The notes under the pieces are model-generated. The model was not told the origin of the DNA and made no database searches. It was given only the letters and a program-made list of their open reading frames with translations. Shown here in pieces: positions 38,578-47,864 of a stretch of DNA of 64,000 nucleotides; position 1 is the first letter of the stretch, and every line of letters begins with the position of its first letter. Made by a program: the position numbers and the translations under genes. Source of the DNA: Pelodictyon luteolum DSM 273 (GTDB lineage Bacteria; Bacteroidota; Chlorobiia; Chlorobiales; Chlorobiaceae); assembly GCF_000012485.1 (NCBI RefSeq), contig NC_007512.1:1303001-1367000 (forward strand). The letters are read 5' to 3'.

Positions 38578-39192
38578 ATGAAGCACTCAGTATCGAACCG
38601 CAAGGAACTGACCATTCTGAAAATAGAGGAAACCGTCTTTGATTTCCGGCACGGCACCTCGTACAAGAAAGCCGTAGAGGATCTCATAGAAAGCGGCAGC
38701 ACCAACCTCATCATCGACTTCAGCCATGTCAAGGCGATCGATTCATGCGGCATCAGCTCCATACTCCTCACCCATCAGCTTGCCAACCATGCCCACGGGC
38801 TCGCTATATTCGTCGCTCTCTGCCAACAGATCAAAGATCTTCTCAAACTCACCAACCTCGACAAGCAGCTCTATATATTCTCATCGATCAACGAGGTGGT
38901 GACGCTGGTCGAACCCGCCATGAAAACCCGGCGCTGCTCGCGCGCAAAATCTAAATCCGCAGCATACGACCACCCGGACGAAGTCGGTGACGAGCTGGAC
39001 CTGCTCCACGAGAACGACATTGACAGTGTGATCGATGAAGATGATATGGGCGTATCATCTTTCGATGATGATGAAGAAGAATTGACCGGCGATGACCGGG
39101 TTGAAGGCGAAGGGAGCAAGAAGAGAGGACGTCCGAAAAAAACCGCCGGACCCACGATCGGCAGAAACGGAAAGAAAAGCACACGGGCCTGA
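38578..39192 (+). CDS. STAS-domain protein with acidic C-terminal extension and AT-hook-like motif
   Basis: A 204-residue protein. The first about 113 residues form a STAS (anti-sigma-factor antagonist) domain, with VKAIDSCGISSILLTHQL placing the phosphorylatable serine at 56. After it comes an extension rich in Asp/Glu (about 132-180, including SFDDDEEEL) and then KKRGRPKK at 181-188, which matches the GRP core of AT-hook DNA-binding motifs, and a basic end. The combination of a STAS switch with a DNA-minor-groove peptide is unusual. An RsbW-type kinase gene lies at 16 kb but is not linked. Confidence 0.82.
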   Translation: MKHSVSNRKELTILKIEETVFDFRHGTSYKKAVEDLIESGSTNLIIDFSHVKAIDSCGISSILLTHQLANHAHGLAIFVALCQQIKDLLKLTNLDKQLYIFSSINEVVTLVEPAMKTRRCSRAKSKSAAYDHPDEVGDELDLLHENDIDSVIDEDDMGVSSFDDDEEELTGDDRVEGEGSKKRGRPKKTAGPTIGRNGKKSTRA

Positions 39193-39265
39193 ACGATGGC
39201 CCCTTCAATACCGGCGTAACTGACCGCAACATCCCCCGAGGAAAGACTGCAAAGGAGTCTATGCC

Positions 39266-40387
39266 ATGGGGGATTTTTCATTGTGCCGGAGCCATGTGGA
39301 GCGCCTGCTCCAGCCTGCCGGCATCCAGGTGAACGGGCCGGAACCCTGGGACATCAAGGTCCACGACAGACGTTTCTATCGCCGCATACTCACCGACGGC
39401 CATCTCGGAGCCGGTGAATCCTATATGGAGGGATGGTGGGACTGCCGCGCCCTTGATGAGTTCATCTACAGGGTGCTCCGGGCAGGCGTCGACAAAAAGG
39501 TATCAGGCTTCCGGGGGTTCCTGGAGCACAGCCTCGGAAGGCTGATGAACCGCCAGGCACCCCGGAGGGCATGGACCGTCGGCAGAACGCACTACGATAC
39601 CGGCAACGACCTGTTCCAGGCCATGCTCGACAGCAGGATGATGTACAGCTGCGGATACTGGAAGGATGCCGATACGCTCGAACAGGCGCAGGAACAGAAA
39701 CTCCGGCTCGTATTCAATAAACTCGACCTCAAGCCCGGCATGCAGGTGCTCGATATCGGATGCGGCTTTGGAGGGGCGGCAAAGTTCGCAGCCGAGGAGT
39801 ACGGGGTGGAGGTTACGGCGGTGACCATATCCGGCGAACAGCACCGCCTTGCACGGGAGCGATGCCGCACAAGAGATGTACAGATAGAGCTCATGGATTA
39901 CCGCGACATCCGGAAAACCTTTGACCGTATCTACTCCATCGGCATGTTCGAGCACGTAGGGTACCGCAACTACCGAACCTACTTCGACACCCTGAATCGC
40001 TGCCTCAAAAAAGACGGTGTCACACTCCTCCACACCATCGGTTCCAACAGGCCCTCGACAAGCGGCGACCCGTGGAGTGAAAAGTACATCTTCCCCAACT
40101 CCATGCTCCCTGCAGCAAGCCAGATCACCAGGGCCTACGAGGGGCGCTTCATGCTTGAAGACTGGCATGTATTCAGTCTGGACTACGCCCGGACCCTCAT
40201 GGCATGGCACCACAACTTCGAAACCGCCTGGCCACAACTCCGCCACCACTACTCCGACACATTCAGAAGAATGTGGAACTACTATCTCCTGAGCTTTGCA
40301 GGAGCCTTCAGGGCCCGCAACATCCAGCTCTGGCAGGTGCTGCTTTCAAAAAAGGGTATGAACAGCCGAAAGGGCGTGCCGCGATAG
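39266..40387 (+). CDS. cfa: Cyclopropane-fatty-acyl-phospholipid synthase
   Basis: A 373-residue SAM-dependent enzyme that methylenates double bonds of membrane lipids. The SAM site is LDIGCGFGGAAKFAAEEYG near residue 164. MFEHVGYRNYRTYF and HYDTGNDLFQAMLD are hallmark motifs of the CFA family, and the C-terminal RMWNYYLLSFAGAFRARNIQLWQ segment is also conserved. N-terminal part slightly shorter than in E. coli. Stands 73 bp after the STAS gene. Confidence 0.94.
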   Translation: MGDFSLCRSHVERLLQPAGIQVNGPEPWDIKVHDRRFYRRILTDGHLGAGESYMEGWWDCRALDEFIYRVLRAGVDKKVSGFRGFLEHSLGRLMNRQAPRRAWTVGRTHYDTGNDLFQAMLDSRMMYSCGYWKDADTLEQAQEQKLRLVFNKLDLKPGMQVLDIGCGFGGAAKFAAEEYGVEVTAVTISGEQHRLARERCRTRDVQIELMDYRDIRKTFDRIYSIGMFEHVGYRNYRTYFDTLNRCLKKDGVTLLHTIGSNRPSTSGDPWSEKYIFPNSMLPAASQITRAYEGRFMLEDWHVFSLDYARTLMAWHHNFETAWPQLRHHYSDTFRRMWNYYLLSFAGAFRARNIQLWQVLLSKKGMNSRKGVPR

Positions 40388-40696
40388 CCCTTTGAAGACC
40401 ATGGTATGCCTGTTGGGGCTCCCCTGCCGCGCGTTCATGCCCTCCAGCCGTCACGGGTCTGCGGCATTCTCAAGAAAGCGGACCACGTCGGGTTCTATAC
40501 GATCATGTACCAACAGACGAGACTGGCGGCGGCACTCATCGCCAAATCCTGCAATGCCGGGTGTCCGGAACAACGACCATAAATGACCTCAGGCCTCGCA
40601 TTCGTAACAGCTGGAGATACTTCTGTCTTCTTTCTGTCTGCTCCCGGTCATGAGTCCCCTGTATTCTTGCGGGAGCCTTTTTACGGAAGGAAACCC
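40388..40696. other. Gene-poor stretch between cfa and a convergent gene
   Basis: A 58-codon ORF (40406-40582, starting MPVGAPLPRVHALQ) has some protein-like character (VCGILKKADHVGFYTIMYQQ) but no recognised family and no ribosome site. A possible terminator follows at 40640. Otherwise nothing is seen. Confidence 0.4.
40640..40685 (+). terminator. Candidate rho-independent terminator
   Basis: gctcccg and cgggagc arms flank a loop of about 23 bases, followed by cttttt. It could end the cfa transcript. Confidence 0.55.
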
Positions 40697-41905
40697 TCAG
40701 GGATACAGCAGAAGGGGCCGGAAACCCTCAGCCTCACGCCGGCTTTCAGCCACGATATCGCGGGGCGTCATGCCGGAGGTGATCATTTCACGGAACCGGG
40801 GCGTGCCGGCAAGGCGGTCGAAGAAAGTGCGCTGGCGGTCGATGCCGAGCTCCTGCGGGTAGCGGTTATGGAGCAGAGAGAGTATGACGGAAGCGGTCAT
40901 GAAGGGATCGAACACGTCGCGATCGGTCACCTGTAGCCGCACCCCCCCGCACCTCTCGCCCTTGAACTTCGACGAATTAGGGACAAAACGTACCGCCTTG
41001 AAGCGGACGCCCGGAAGAGCGTACAGATTCAGACGCAGGGCGAGCTGTTCCCCGTCAATAAAGGGCGCACCGAACTGCATGAAGGGATGGCCTGTCCCGC
41101 GGCCCTCACTGACGTTGGTTGCCTCAAGAAACACCGTTGCAGGATAGAGGATGGCCCCGTCAACACTCCGGATGTTCGGGGAGGGGCTCCGGAAACTATA
41201 GCCGGGAAACTGATCGCCGAAGCGCCCGCGGTCCCACCCGCTCATTTTCACGACCCTCAGCGACAGATCCGGGCAGTACCTTTTTTTGATGAAAAGGGCT
41301 ATTTCACCGACCGTCATGGCGTGGAGGAAAGGCACATCGAGAGAACCGACGAACGAGGTGGATGCGGGTTCGAGCATGAACCCTCCCCTCCCAAGCGGTG
41401 AAATGGGGTTGGGGCGGTCGAGCACCATGAAGGAAATGCCCGCCTCGCTGCATGCCTCCATGGCATACTTCATGGTGGAGATATAGGTATAGCAGCGCAC
41501 GCCGACATCCTGGAGATCAAACACCAGGATATCGACCTCCCGAAGCAGCGATGGATCGGGTCGGCGCGAGGCCCCGTAGAGCGAATGGACCGGGAGGCTA
41601 CCGGAAAGAACCGCTCCCCCGGCCTTCTCTCCAGCCTCCACATCAAGGGCGAACCCATGCTCTGGTGAAAGAAGATAGCGGAGAAGGACCCCCTGGCGGA
41701 GCATCATCCGATACCCCTGCTCCCCGCTCTTGGTCCGTGCAGCCGCATTGGTGATAAGGCCCACCCGGAGGCCTTTAAGATCACTGCAGCCGGTTACCTC
41801 CAGACTGTCGATGCCAGAGAGCAGCCGCTCTCCTGCCTCGGCGCGCGCCCACTGAATCAGCGAGCCCGGAACGAGAAAGAGAGCGATGATGAGAGAGGTA
41901 ATTAT
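40697..41905 (-). CDS. DUF1343 family (NamZ-like exo-beta-N-acetylmuramidase), start codon unclear
   Basis: About 400 residues of a DUF1343 protein: LKGLRVGLITNAAARTKSG at the N-terminus of the domain, LLSPEHGF, VDILVFDLQDVGVRCYTYISTM, FMVLDRPNPI and the C-terminal half FFDRLAGTPRFREMITSG. NamZ of this family removes terminal MurNAc from peptidoglycan in B. subtilis. A hydrophobic segment (IITSLIIALFLVPGSLI) predicts export. No ATG, GTG or TTG occurs in frame between the upstream tRNA terminator and the domain. The given 5' end is the ATA/ATT pair at 41905/41902, chosen only as the place where the signal sequence begins. Confidence 0.78.
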   Translation of the reverse strand: MITSLIIALFLVPGSLIQWARAEAGERLLSGIDSLEVTGCSDLKGLRVGLITNAAARTKSGEQGYRMMLRQGVLLRYLLSPEHGFALDVEAGEKAGGAVLSGSLPVHSLYGASRRPDPSLLREVDILVFDLQDVGVRCYTYISTMKYAMEACSEAGISFMVLDRPNPISPLGRGGFMLEPASTSFVGSLDVPFLHAMTVGEIALFIKKRYCPDLSLRVVKMSGWDRGRFGDQFPGYSFRSPSPNIRSVDGAILYPATVFLEATNVSEGRGTGHPFMQFGAPFIDGEQLALRLNLYALPGVRFKAVRFVPNSSKFKGERCGGVRLQVTDRDVFDPFMTASVILSLLHNRYPQELGIDRQRTFFDRLAGTPRFREMITSGMTPRDIVAESRREAEGFRPLLLYP

Positions 41906-41979
41906 GAAAGGGAAAAAACGAGCAGGAAGAAAAGCCGGAGGAAACCAGCTCGACCGGCTCCCCCACCGCGGAAAACGCG

Positions 41980-42010
41980 AAAAGCCGGTTCCCCTTATGA
42001 GGACCGGCTT
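41980..42010 (-). terminator. Terminator after initiator tRNA
   Basis: On the minus strand aagccggt and accggctt form an 8-bp stem followed by tttcgcg, starting 9 bases past the tRNA 3' end. This should separate the metG-tRNA transcript from the DUF1343 gene. Confidence 0.7.
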
Positions 42011-42018
42011 CTGCTTTG

Positions 42019-42091
<73 letters not shown>

Positions 42092-42137
42092 GTGTTTGTA
42101 TGCACAATGTACGGAATCCCGAATCATTTCCAAATTA

Positions 42138-44246
42138 TTATTGCACACTCTGGCCATTTATTTTCTCTCCCTGCGGTTCAACCATGAAAAGCCGCCCCCC
42201 TTCACCCTCGACGGCAAGCAGCATCCCTTCGGAAATCTCACCGCGGATGGTGCGGGGCGCAAGGTTGGCTACAAGCAGCACGTTTTTGCCTACCATCTCT
42301 TCCGGGCTGTAGTGTTCGGCAACGCCGGCAAGCACCTGACGCTGGGTTGAGCCGACCTGCACCTGCAGCTTAAGCAGTTTCGAAGCCTTTTTGACCTTTT
42401 CGGCGGCCCTCACCGTGGCGACCCGAAGGTCGACTTTCTGGAAGTCGTCGAACCCGATTGCCGGCTTGAACTCAATTTTCACCTCAATGGCTCCCGCTTC
42501 GCGCGCTTCGGCTTCACGGACGAGCTGCTCGATCTTCTGGAGTTCGGGCTGTATCTCCTGGTCCTCAATCTTTCTGAACAGGATTTCACTCTCGGGGCTG
42601 AGTTTGTGTCCCATCGGAAGAGCTGGCTCAAGAAGTGTCTTGAGGATGGGCTCACATTTGCGTACAAGGCCGTCCACTCCACCCTTGAAGCCAAGCATCC
42701 TGTGGATGCGGTCACAGGTTTCGGGAATGACAGGATAAAGGGCAATGGAGAGTGCATGGCAGAGATTCAGCGAGAGCGCCATGGTCCTTCCGGCAGCTTC
42801 AGGATCGGTCTTTATGGCTTTCCAGGGCTCTGCCGAGGTAAGGAAACGGTTGGCTGCACGCGCAATGTCCATTGCGATGGTTGCGGCCTCCCTGAAATGG
42901 AACCCCTCGTAAGCCTGGTCGAGCTGGCTCTGGGTGGCGTACCAGTCGATACCGAGCCCTTCCCACTCCTGAACGGTGCAGCTGTGCGGCACTTCGCCCC
43001 CGAAGCGCGAGTTGGTGAAGTCGATTGAGCGCTTGATGAAGTTGCCAAGCGTATCGGCCAGTTCACCGTTGGTACGGTTCTGGAAGTCGGTCCAGCTGAA
43101 ATCAGTATCCTTGTTCTCCGGGTAGTTCATCGCGATGCTGTAGCGGAGGGTATCGGCAGGGAACTTCTGGAGGAACTCACCGAGATAGACGGCGTAGTTG
43201 CGCGACTTGGAAAACTTCCGGCCCTCGAAGTTCATGAACTCGGATGCCGGCACGTTGTCGGCGAGGTTGTATATCCCATCCTCCCGACCCTCGTTCCAGG
43301 CCATGAGGATGGCGGGGAGCATGAGGGTATGGAAGACGACGTTGTCTTTGCCGATGAACTGGACGAGACGGGTTTCAGGGTTCTGCCACCAGTGGCGCCA
43401 GAGATCCCGGTCGCCCTGCTCCTCAGCCCACTGCCGGGTGAAGGAGATATAGCCGAGGACGGCGTCAAACCACACATAGAGCACCTTGCCTACCGCTTCC
43501 GCCTCGCCGAGCGGCACCTTGATGCCCCAGTTGAGGTCGCGCGTGATGGCCCGGTCGTTGAGGCCCCCTTTGAGCCAGGTGCGGGTGTAGTTGAGGACGT
43601 TCGAGCGCCAGTCATCCTCGTGGGAGTTGACGAACCGCTCAAGTTCAGCCTGGTAGCGCCCGAGCGGAAAATACCAGTGGAGGGTGTCGCGTAGCTCCGG
43701 GGTGGCGTTGGAGATCTTGCTTTTCGGGTTTATGAGCTCCATCGGGCTGAGGTGCGTGCCGCACTGTTCGCACTGGTCGCCGCTGGCCTCGGTGCTGCCG
43801 CAGATGGGGCAGGTACCGCTCACATAGCGGTCCGAGAGGAAGCGCCCGCCTTCGGCGTCGTAGAAGAGTTTTTCGGTCCTGCGGTTGAAAATCCCCTTCC
43901 GCTCCAGCTCAAGGAAGAACTCCTGGGCGGTTTCATGATGGAGTTCCGATGAGGTGCGGCCGTAACAGTCGAATGAAATGCCGCACTTCAGGAACGCCTC
44001 AAGGTTCATCCGGTGGTACCGGTCGACCACGTCACGCGGACTGATGCCTTCCTTCTCCGCCGTAATGGTGATCGGCACGCCGTGCTCGTCTGAACCGCCG
44101 ATATGGAGAACCTCCTCCCCTTTCAGGCGCTTGTGGCGGACATAGATGTCGGCCGGAAGGTATACGCCGGCAAGATGGCCGAGATGGACAGGACCGTTTG
44201 CATACGGAAGAGCGGTAGTGACAAGCGTTCTTTTGAACTGGGCCAT
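42138..44246 (-). CDS. metG: Methionyl-tRNA synthetase
   Basis: A 702-residue class I synthetase. TTALPYANGPVHLGHLAGVY carries the HIGH-type motif, and FSKSRN near residue 340 the KMSKS-type motif (KFSKS). A zinc-binding insert has CPICGSTEASGDQCEQCG. The C-terminal about 110 residues form a tRNA-binding (Trbp111-like) domain: IGFDDFQKVDLRVATVRAAEKVKKASKLLKL. The start MAQFKRTLVT is the ATG at 44246. An initiator tRNA is the next gene downstream in the same direction. Confidence 0.96.
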   Translation of the reverse strand: MAQFKRTLVTTALPYANGPVHLGHLAGVYLPADIYVRHKRLKGEEVLHIGGSDEHGVPITITAEKEGISPRDVVDRYHRMNLEAFLKCGISFDCYGRTSSELHHETAQEFFLELERKGIFNRRTEKLFYDAEGGRFLSDRYVSGTCPICGSTEASGDQCEQCGTHLSPMELINPKSKISNATPELRDTLHWYFPLGRYQAELERFVNSHEDDWRSNVLNYTRTWLKGGLNDRAITRDLNWGIKVPLGEAEAVGKVLYVWFDAVLGYISFTRQWAEEQGDRDLWRHWWQNPETRLVQFIGKDNVVFHTLMLPAILMAWNEGREDGIYNLADNVPASEFMNFEGRKFSKSRNYAVYLGEFLQKFPADTLRYSIAMNYPENKDTDFSWTDFQNRTNGELADTLGNFIKRSIDFTNSRFGGEVPHSCTVQEWEGLGIDWYATQSQLDQAYEGFHFREAATIAMDIARAANRFLTSAEPWKAIKTDPEAAGRTMALSLNLCHALSIALYPVIPETCDRIHRMLGFKGGVDGLVRKCEPILKTLLEPALPMGHKLSPESEILFRKIEDQEIQPELQKIEQLVREAEAREAGAIEVKIEFKPAIGFDDFQKVDLRVATVRAAEKVKKASKLLKLQVQVGSTQRQVLAGVAEHYSPEEMVGKNVLLVANLAPRTIRGEISEGMLLAVEGEGGRLFMVEPQGEKINGQSVQ

Positions 44247-44313
44247 AAAAACTGAATCTGGAAAAAGCTGGTAAAAACTGTTTGTACTAGGACGGTGGAT
44301 CCCCCCGCAACCC

Positions 44314-45309
44314 TCAGCTGCGGCGCTCCCGTTTCTGAAGGAACATGGCGTTGAAGCGTTCGAGCGGCAGTCGGCGTTTGCGCGAACCCGCTTCATAAAC
44401 GATCCATACCACTTTCTTCTCCAAGTCGACGCTGTCGATGACGGCCGGGCCGTCGGGGGTCGAGAGCAATGTGCCGGCGACGGGCAGTTGCGGCCCCTTG
44501 CAGGAGGAAGCGGCCGGATCGTTTTTACTGAACCCGAGACAGCATTTCGGCTTGTTGCAGAGACCGGTGATGTTGAAGGCGTGGCTGTCGGCATTGCCGG
44601 TATCAGCATACTGGGTCTTGTCGGCAAACGGATTGGCATGGATCTTCTGGAGCCAGCTCGAGCAGCAGAGCATGCACCCGCAGGGGCCGAACGCATTGGC
44701 GCGCCGGGCCTCCTCGCGCGTCGTGATCTGCACCATCTGGATCCTTGCACGGAACTCCCCGGCAAGGTCGCGCACAAGGTTGCGGAAATCGACGCGGTGC
44801 GACGAGGTGTAGTAGATGGAAAGCTTCTGCTGGTCCATGCGCAGCTCCACGTCGACCAGTTTCAGCTCAAGGGCGTGGCGCCGTACCTTCGCAATGCAGA
44901 CGTCACGGATCTCATCCTGCTTTTTCATCACATCCTTAAGCATCACGAGATCCTCGGGGGTAGCCAGACGAAGGATTACCGGACGGGTTTCATGCTTCCG
45001 GTCGAGCCCCTTGAGAACGAATTTCTTGCGGGCTATCCGGCCCGTCGAATAGACCATACCGAAATCATACCCCCCGTCTGACTCCACGATGACTTCCTGG
45101 CCGACATCGAGCGGCACGGCTGTGTTGTTCAGGAAAAAGTCACGGAGACAGCCTGCAAGCTCGACTTCACAGATATCTCCCTCTACGCCGGTCACCTCAT
45201 CAGCGGAGCCGGAGTAAAGTTCTTCGACTTCGCTGTGCAGCAGCTGTGAAAGCCGCAGCCTGACCTGTGCGTTGTCGCCCTGAAGGCAGCTGCATACAAC
45301 ATTACCCAT
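44314..45309 (-). CDS. PSP1-domain protein (YaaT/RicT-like)
   Basis: A 331-residue protein with the PSP1 C-terminal domain. The cysteine-rich stretch CGCMLCCSSWLQ near residue 211 and GLCNKPKCCLGF near 251 match the YaaT/RicT group, which binds iron-sulfur clusters and helps control RNase Y and development in Bacillus. HRVDFRNLVRDLAGEFRARIQMVQI precedes it. The start at 45309 (MGNVVCSC) follows an aaggag site; an upstream start at 45342 is possible. In many genomes it lies beside metG or holB; here it is just upstream of metG. Confidence 0.9.
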   Translation of the reverse strand: MGNVVCSCLQGDNAQVRLRLSQLLHSEVEELYSGSADEVTGVEGDICEVELAGCLRDFFLNNTAVPLDVGQEVIVESDGGYDFGMVYSTGRIARKKFVLKGLDRKHETRPVILRLATPEDLVMLKDVMKKQDEIRDVCIAKVRRHALELKLVDVELRMDQQKLSIYYTSSHRVDFRNLVRDLAGEFRARIQMVQITTREEARRANAFGPCGCMLCCSSWLQKIHANPFADKTQYADTGNADSHAFNITGLCNKPKCCLGFSKNDPAASSCKGPQLPVAGTLLSTPDGPAVIDSVDLEKKVVWIVYEAGSRKRRLPLERFNAMFLQKRERRS

Positions 45310-45334
45310 AGTCGTTATTTCACTCCTTAGGTGA

Positions 45335-45380
45335 GGCGCCAAAAAGCGCCTTAATGTATGGGGCGCAAAAAGCGCCTTAA
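45335..45380. repeat. Two near-identical hairpin-forming repeats at the PlsC 3' end
   Basis: ggcgccaaaaagcgccttaa (45335-45354) and ggcgcaaaaagcgccttaa (45362-45380) are near-identical and each can fold as ggcgc/gcgcc. The second lies in the last codons of the PlsC-like gene; the first is noncoding, before the PSP1 gene. Confidence 0.8.
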
Positions 45381-46112
45381 GGTTTCAATCCGCCGGTTTA
45401 TCGAAGCCTTTCCCCTAAGAAGGGTACGGGCCCCCTCAAGCCGGCGGGCTATGACGTTCTCTTTGAGCGTGTCGAGCCGGGCCGAAGTTTCCTCCTCAAG
45501 GAGGCCGGTCAGCCGCTCCGTGCCAGGAAACGTTTCCCGGGTGACTTTCTCTGGTGGAGCGATCGACAGGAACAGCTCAGGTTTCTGTTCTTCAAGATAT
45601 TCAATCCGGCTGACAACTGAAACAAGGTAAATGCTCTCTCTGGATTCCAGAACACGCTTCACGATGGAGGCCGCCCCGCGGTAATAGCCGAGCGGGCGCC
45701 GGTCGACATGCTCGATCCTTCCCTGCGGGAAGAGCCAGAGCGCGTTCTGCCTCTCGGAGGGGGCAAGGAGCAGTTCGGCCGCATAGGAGAGAGTCCGGGC
45801 CGCACTGCGAGGGTTCTCCCTGTTGAGTGAAAATGCCCCGAGACGGGTGAAGAACCGGTGCTTTTGGAGCTGTCGTTCTTCAATGATGATGTGAAGGTTC
45901 TGGCAGAAGTACTCCTCTGTGAGGAGCTGCGACCAGAACCCGTCCCACCAGTATGCGTGGTTGCAGTGGAAGATGACGGGCACACGGAGGTCCATCTCCC
46001 TGAGGGCGGGGTCCAGCAACACCCTCACGGAGTTGAAAAACCGCCTGAACTGCCGGCGCGAGTACCAGCCGAACCAGAGGGTGTACAGCCTGCTGCGCCG
46101 GACATACAGCAT
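45351..46112 (-). CDS. PlsC-like acyltransferase family protein
   Basis: A 253-residue protein of the lysophosphatidic-acid acyltransferase superfamily. The HX4D catalytic motif is visible in FHCNHAYWWDGF, and LWLFPQGRIEHVDRRPLGYYRGAASI provides the second conserved block (usually FPEGTRS). No clear TM segment; it may attach peripherally to the membrane. Acyl acceptor unknown. The start MLYVRRSRLY at 46112 overlaps the upstream aminotransferase gene by 8 codons' worth of shared bases at most; longer starts at 46220 lie deep inside that gene. Confidence 0.78.
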   Translation of the reverse strand: MLYVRRSRLYTLWFGWYSRRQFRRFFNSVRVLLDPALREMDLRVPVIFHCNHAYWWDGFWSQLLTEEYFCQNLHIIIEERQLQKHRFFTRLGAFSLNRENPRSAARTLSYAAELLLAPSERQNALWLFPQGRIEHVDRRPLGYYRGAASIVKRVLESRESIYLVSVVSRIEYLEEQKPELFLSIAPPEKVTRETFPGTERLTGLLEEETSARLDTLKENVIARRLEGARTLLRGKASINRRIETLRRFLRPIH

Positions 46113-46119
46113 CAAGTCC

Positions 46120-47328
46120 TCACTGGAATGCGCGGCTGATGCGGAGGACAGCCTCCTCCAGAGAGGCAATTGAGGCCGCATAGGAGAGGCGGAGGTTTTC
46201 GGGGGCACCGAACGCGTCACCCGGAACCGTCGCCACGTAATGCTCCTTGAGGAGGTACTCGGCCACGTCTGCCGAATCCTTCATCACCTTTCCGCCAAGC
46301 GTCCTGCCGATGATGCCCCTGATGGAGGGGAAGATGTAGAATGCGCCCTCAGGAAGCGTTGCCTCCACGCCGGGAATGGCGTTGAGGGCATGGAACATGA
46401 AGTCGCGCCGTTTTTCAAACTCACGCCTCCGCTCCTCGACAACCGACTGATCGCCCTCGAGGGCGGCGACAGCAGCTTTCTGTGCGATGGCGTTGGGGTT
46501 CGAGGTGGTCTGCGACTGGATCTTGTCGCAGGCATCGATGATCCATTTGGGGCCGGCGAGGTAGCCGATGCGCCAGCCGGTCATGGCATAGGTTTTCGAA
46601 ACACCGTTGCTGACAATCACCCACTCCTTCATTTCGGGGATGCGGGCGGGCGAGAACGCCTTGACGGCGCCGTAAACGATCATGTCGTACATCTCGTCGG
46701 AGAGGACAAAGATCTCGCGGCCTTTGAGCACATCCATCAGCGCACGCACTTCCGCCTCGCTATATACAGAGCCTGAAGGGTTCGAGGGAGAGTTCAGGAC
46801 CAGCATGCGGGTTGCAGGGGTGATGGCAGCCGTAAGGTCGGCGGGAGTCATCTTGTAGCCGTTTTCGATCGAGGTCGGAACCGTTACCGGGGTTGCACCT
46901 GCCAGGCGAACCATTTCGGGGAAGCTGACCCAGAACGGGGCAGGAATAAGCACTTCATCGCCTTCCTCGCAGAGGGCGAGGAACGTGTTGGCAAGCGTCT
47001 GTTTGCCGCCGTTGCTCACCATGACCTGGTTCGTTTGGAACTCCAGGCCGTTGTCGCGGCGGAACTTCTCCACAATGGCTTTTTTCAGCTCGGGGATGCC
47101 GGAGTTGGCCGTGTAACGGGTAAAGCCGGAACGGATGGCCTCGATGCCGGCCAGGTTGACGAAGTCAGGGGTCGGGAAATCAGGTTCCCCGGCTGAAAGA
47201 CTGACAATATCCTTGCCCTCGGCCTTCATGGCGTTGGCAAGTGCTGAAATCCTCATGGTCTGCGATTCCTGCATGCTCCTGACCCGGCGTGTCAGGTATT
47301 TTTCTGCAGGCGAAGTGGTGGTCGGCAT
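46120..47328 (-). CDS. Aspartate aminotransferase (class I/II aminotransferase)
   Basis: A 402-residue PLP enzyme. The Schiff-base lysine is in [17 protein letters not shown] (Lys245); [13 protein letters not shown] and the C-terminal arginine region [10 protein letters not shown] are usual for group I gamma aminotransferases such as AspB. It probably interconverts aspartate and oxaloacetate; the family can also act on aromatic amino acids or prephenate. Confidence 0.92.
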   Translation of the reverse strand: MPTTTSPAEKYLTRRVRSMQESQTMRISALANAMKAEGKDIVSLSAGEPDFPTPDFVNLAGIEAIRSGFTRYTANSGIPELKKAIVEKFRRDNGLEFQTNQVMVSNGGKQTLANTFLALCEEGDEVLIPAPFWVSFPEMVRLAGATPVTVPTSIENGYKMTPADLTAAITPATRMLVLNSPSNPSGSVYSEAEVRALMDVLKGREIFVLSDEMYDMIVYGAVKAFSPARIPEMKEWVIVSNGVSKTYAMTGWRIGYLAGPKWIIDACDKIQSQTTSNPNAIAQKAAVAALEGDQSVVEERRREFEKRRDFMFHALNAIPGVEATLPEGAFYIFPSIRGIIGRTLGGKVMKDSADVAEYLLKEHYVATVPGDAFGAPENLRLSYAASIASLEEAVLRISRAFQ

Positions 47329-47345
47329 AGTGGTCTGTTATTCGT

Positions 47346-47852
47346 TTATGATGTGGTGTTAGGTTTCAGTTCTTTTCGTTTGCGGTGCAGCATCGAGAGC
47401 ACGGAAGGGTGCACGAACTTGCTGACGTCACCGCCAAGCATTGCGACCTCCTTGATGATGGAGGAGGCGATGTAGGTGTACTTGACATTCGGCATGAGAA
47501 AGACGGTGGTCACATCGGGATTCAGGTGGCGGTTCAAAAGCGAGAGCTGGAACTCGTACTCGAAGTCCTTTACCTGGCGCACCCCCCTGATGATGGCATT
47601 GGCGCCCACGTCACGGGCATATTCGGCCAAAAGACCATCATGCAGCACTTCCACATGCAGCCCGTCCATACCGATGGTGATTTCGCGGATTGCGTCCATC
47701 CGCTCCTCCACCGTAAAGAGGGTGTTTTTATTGCTGTTTTCGGCAATGAGCACCGTTACCTCCTCGAAAATCGTCAGCGCCCGCTCCAGTACGTCGAGGT
47801 GTCCGTTGGTAAACGGGTCAAACGTGCCTGGATATATGGCTTTCTTTTTCAT
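47346..47852 (-). CDS. coaD: Phosphopantetheine adenylyltransferase
   Basis: A 168-residue enzyme making dephospho-CoA. [23 protein letters not shown] is the nucleotidyltransferase (T/HxGH) signature, and the [25 protein letters not shown] block is the other family hallmark. Follows rsmD after 12 bp, an arrangement seen widely in bacteria. Confidence 0.96.
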
Positions 47853-47864
47853 GGTGCAGGGAAT

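Noticed and set aside
42100-42157. Extension of the DUF1343 reading frame through the tRNA to an ATG at 42157
   Set aside because: That part is the antisense-free translation of the tRNA-fMet gene itself (a common false peptide) and contains the tRNA terminator.
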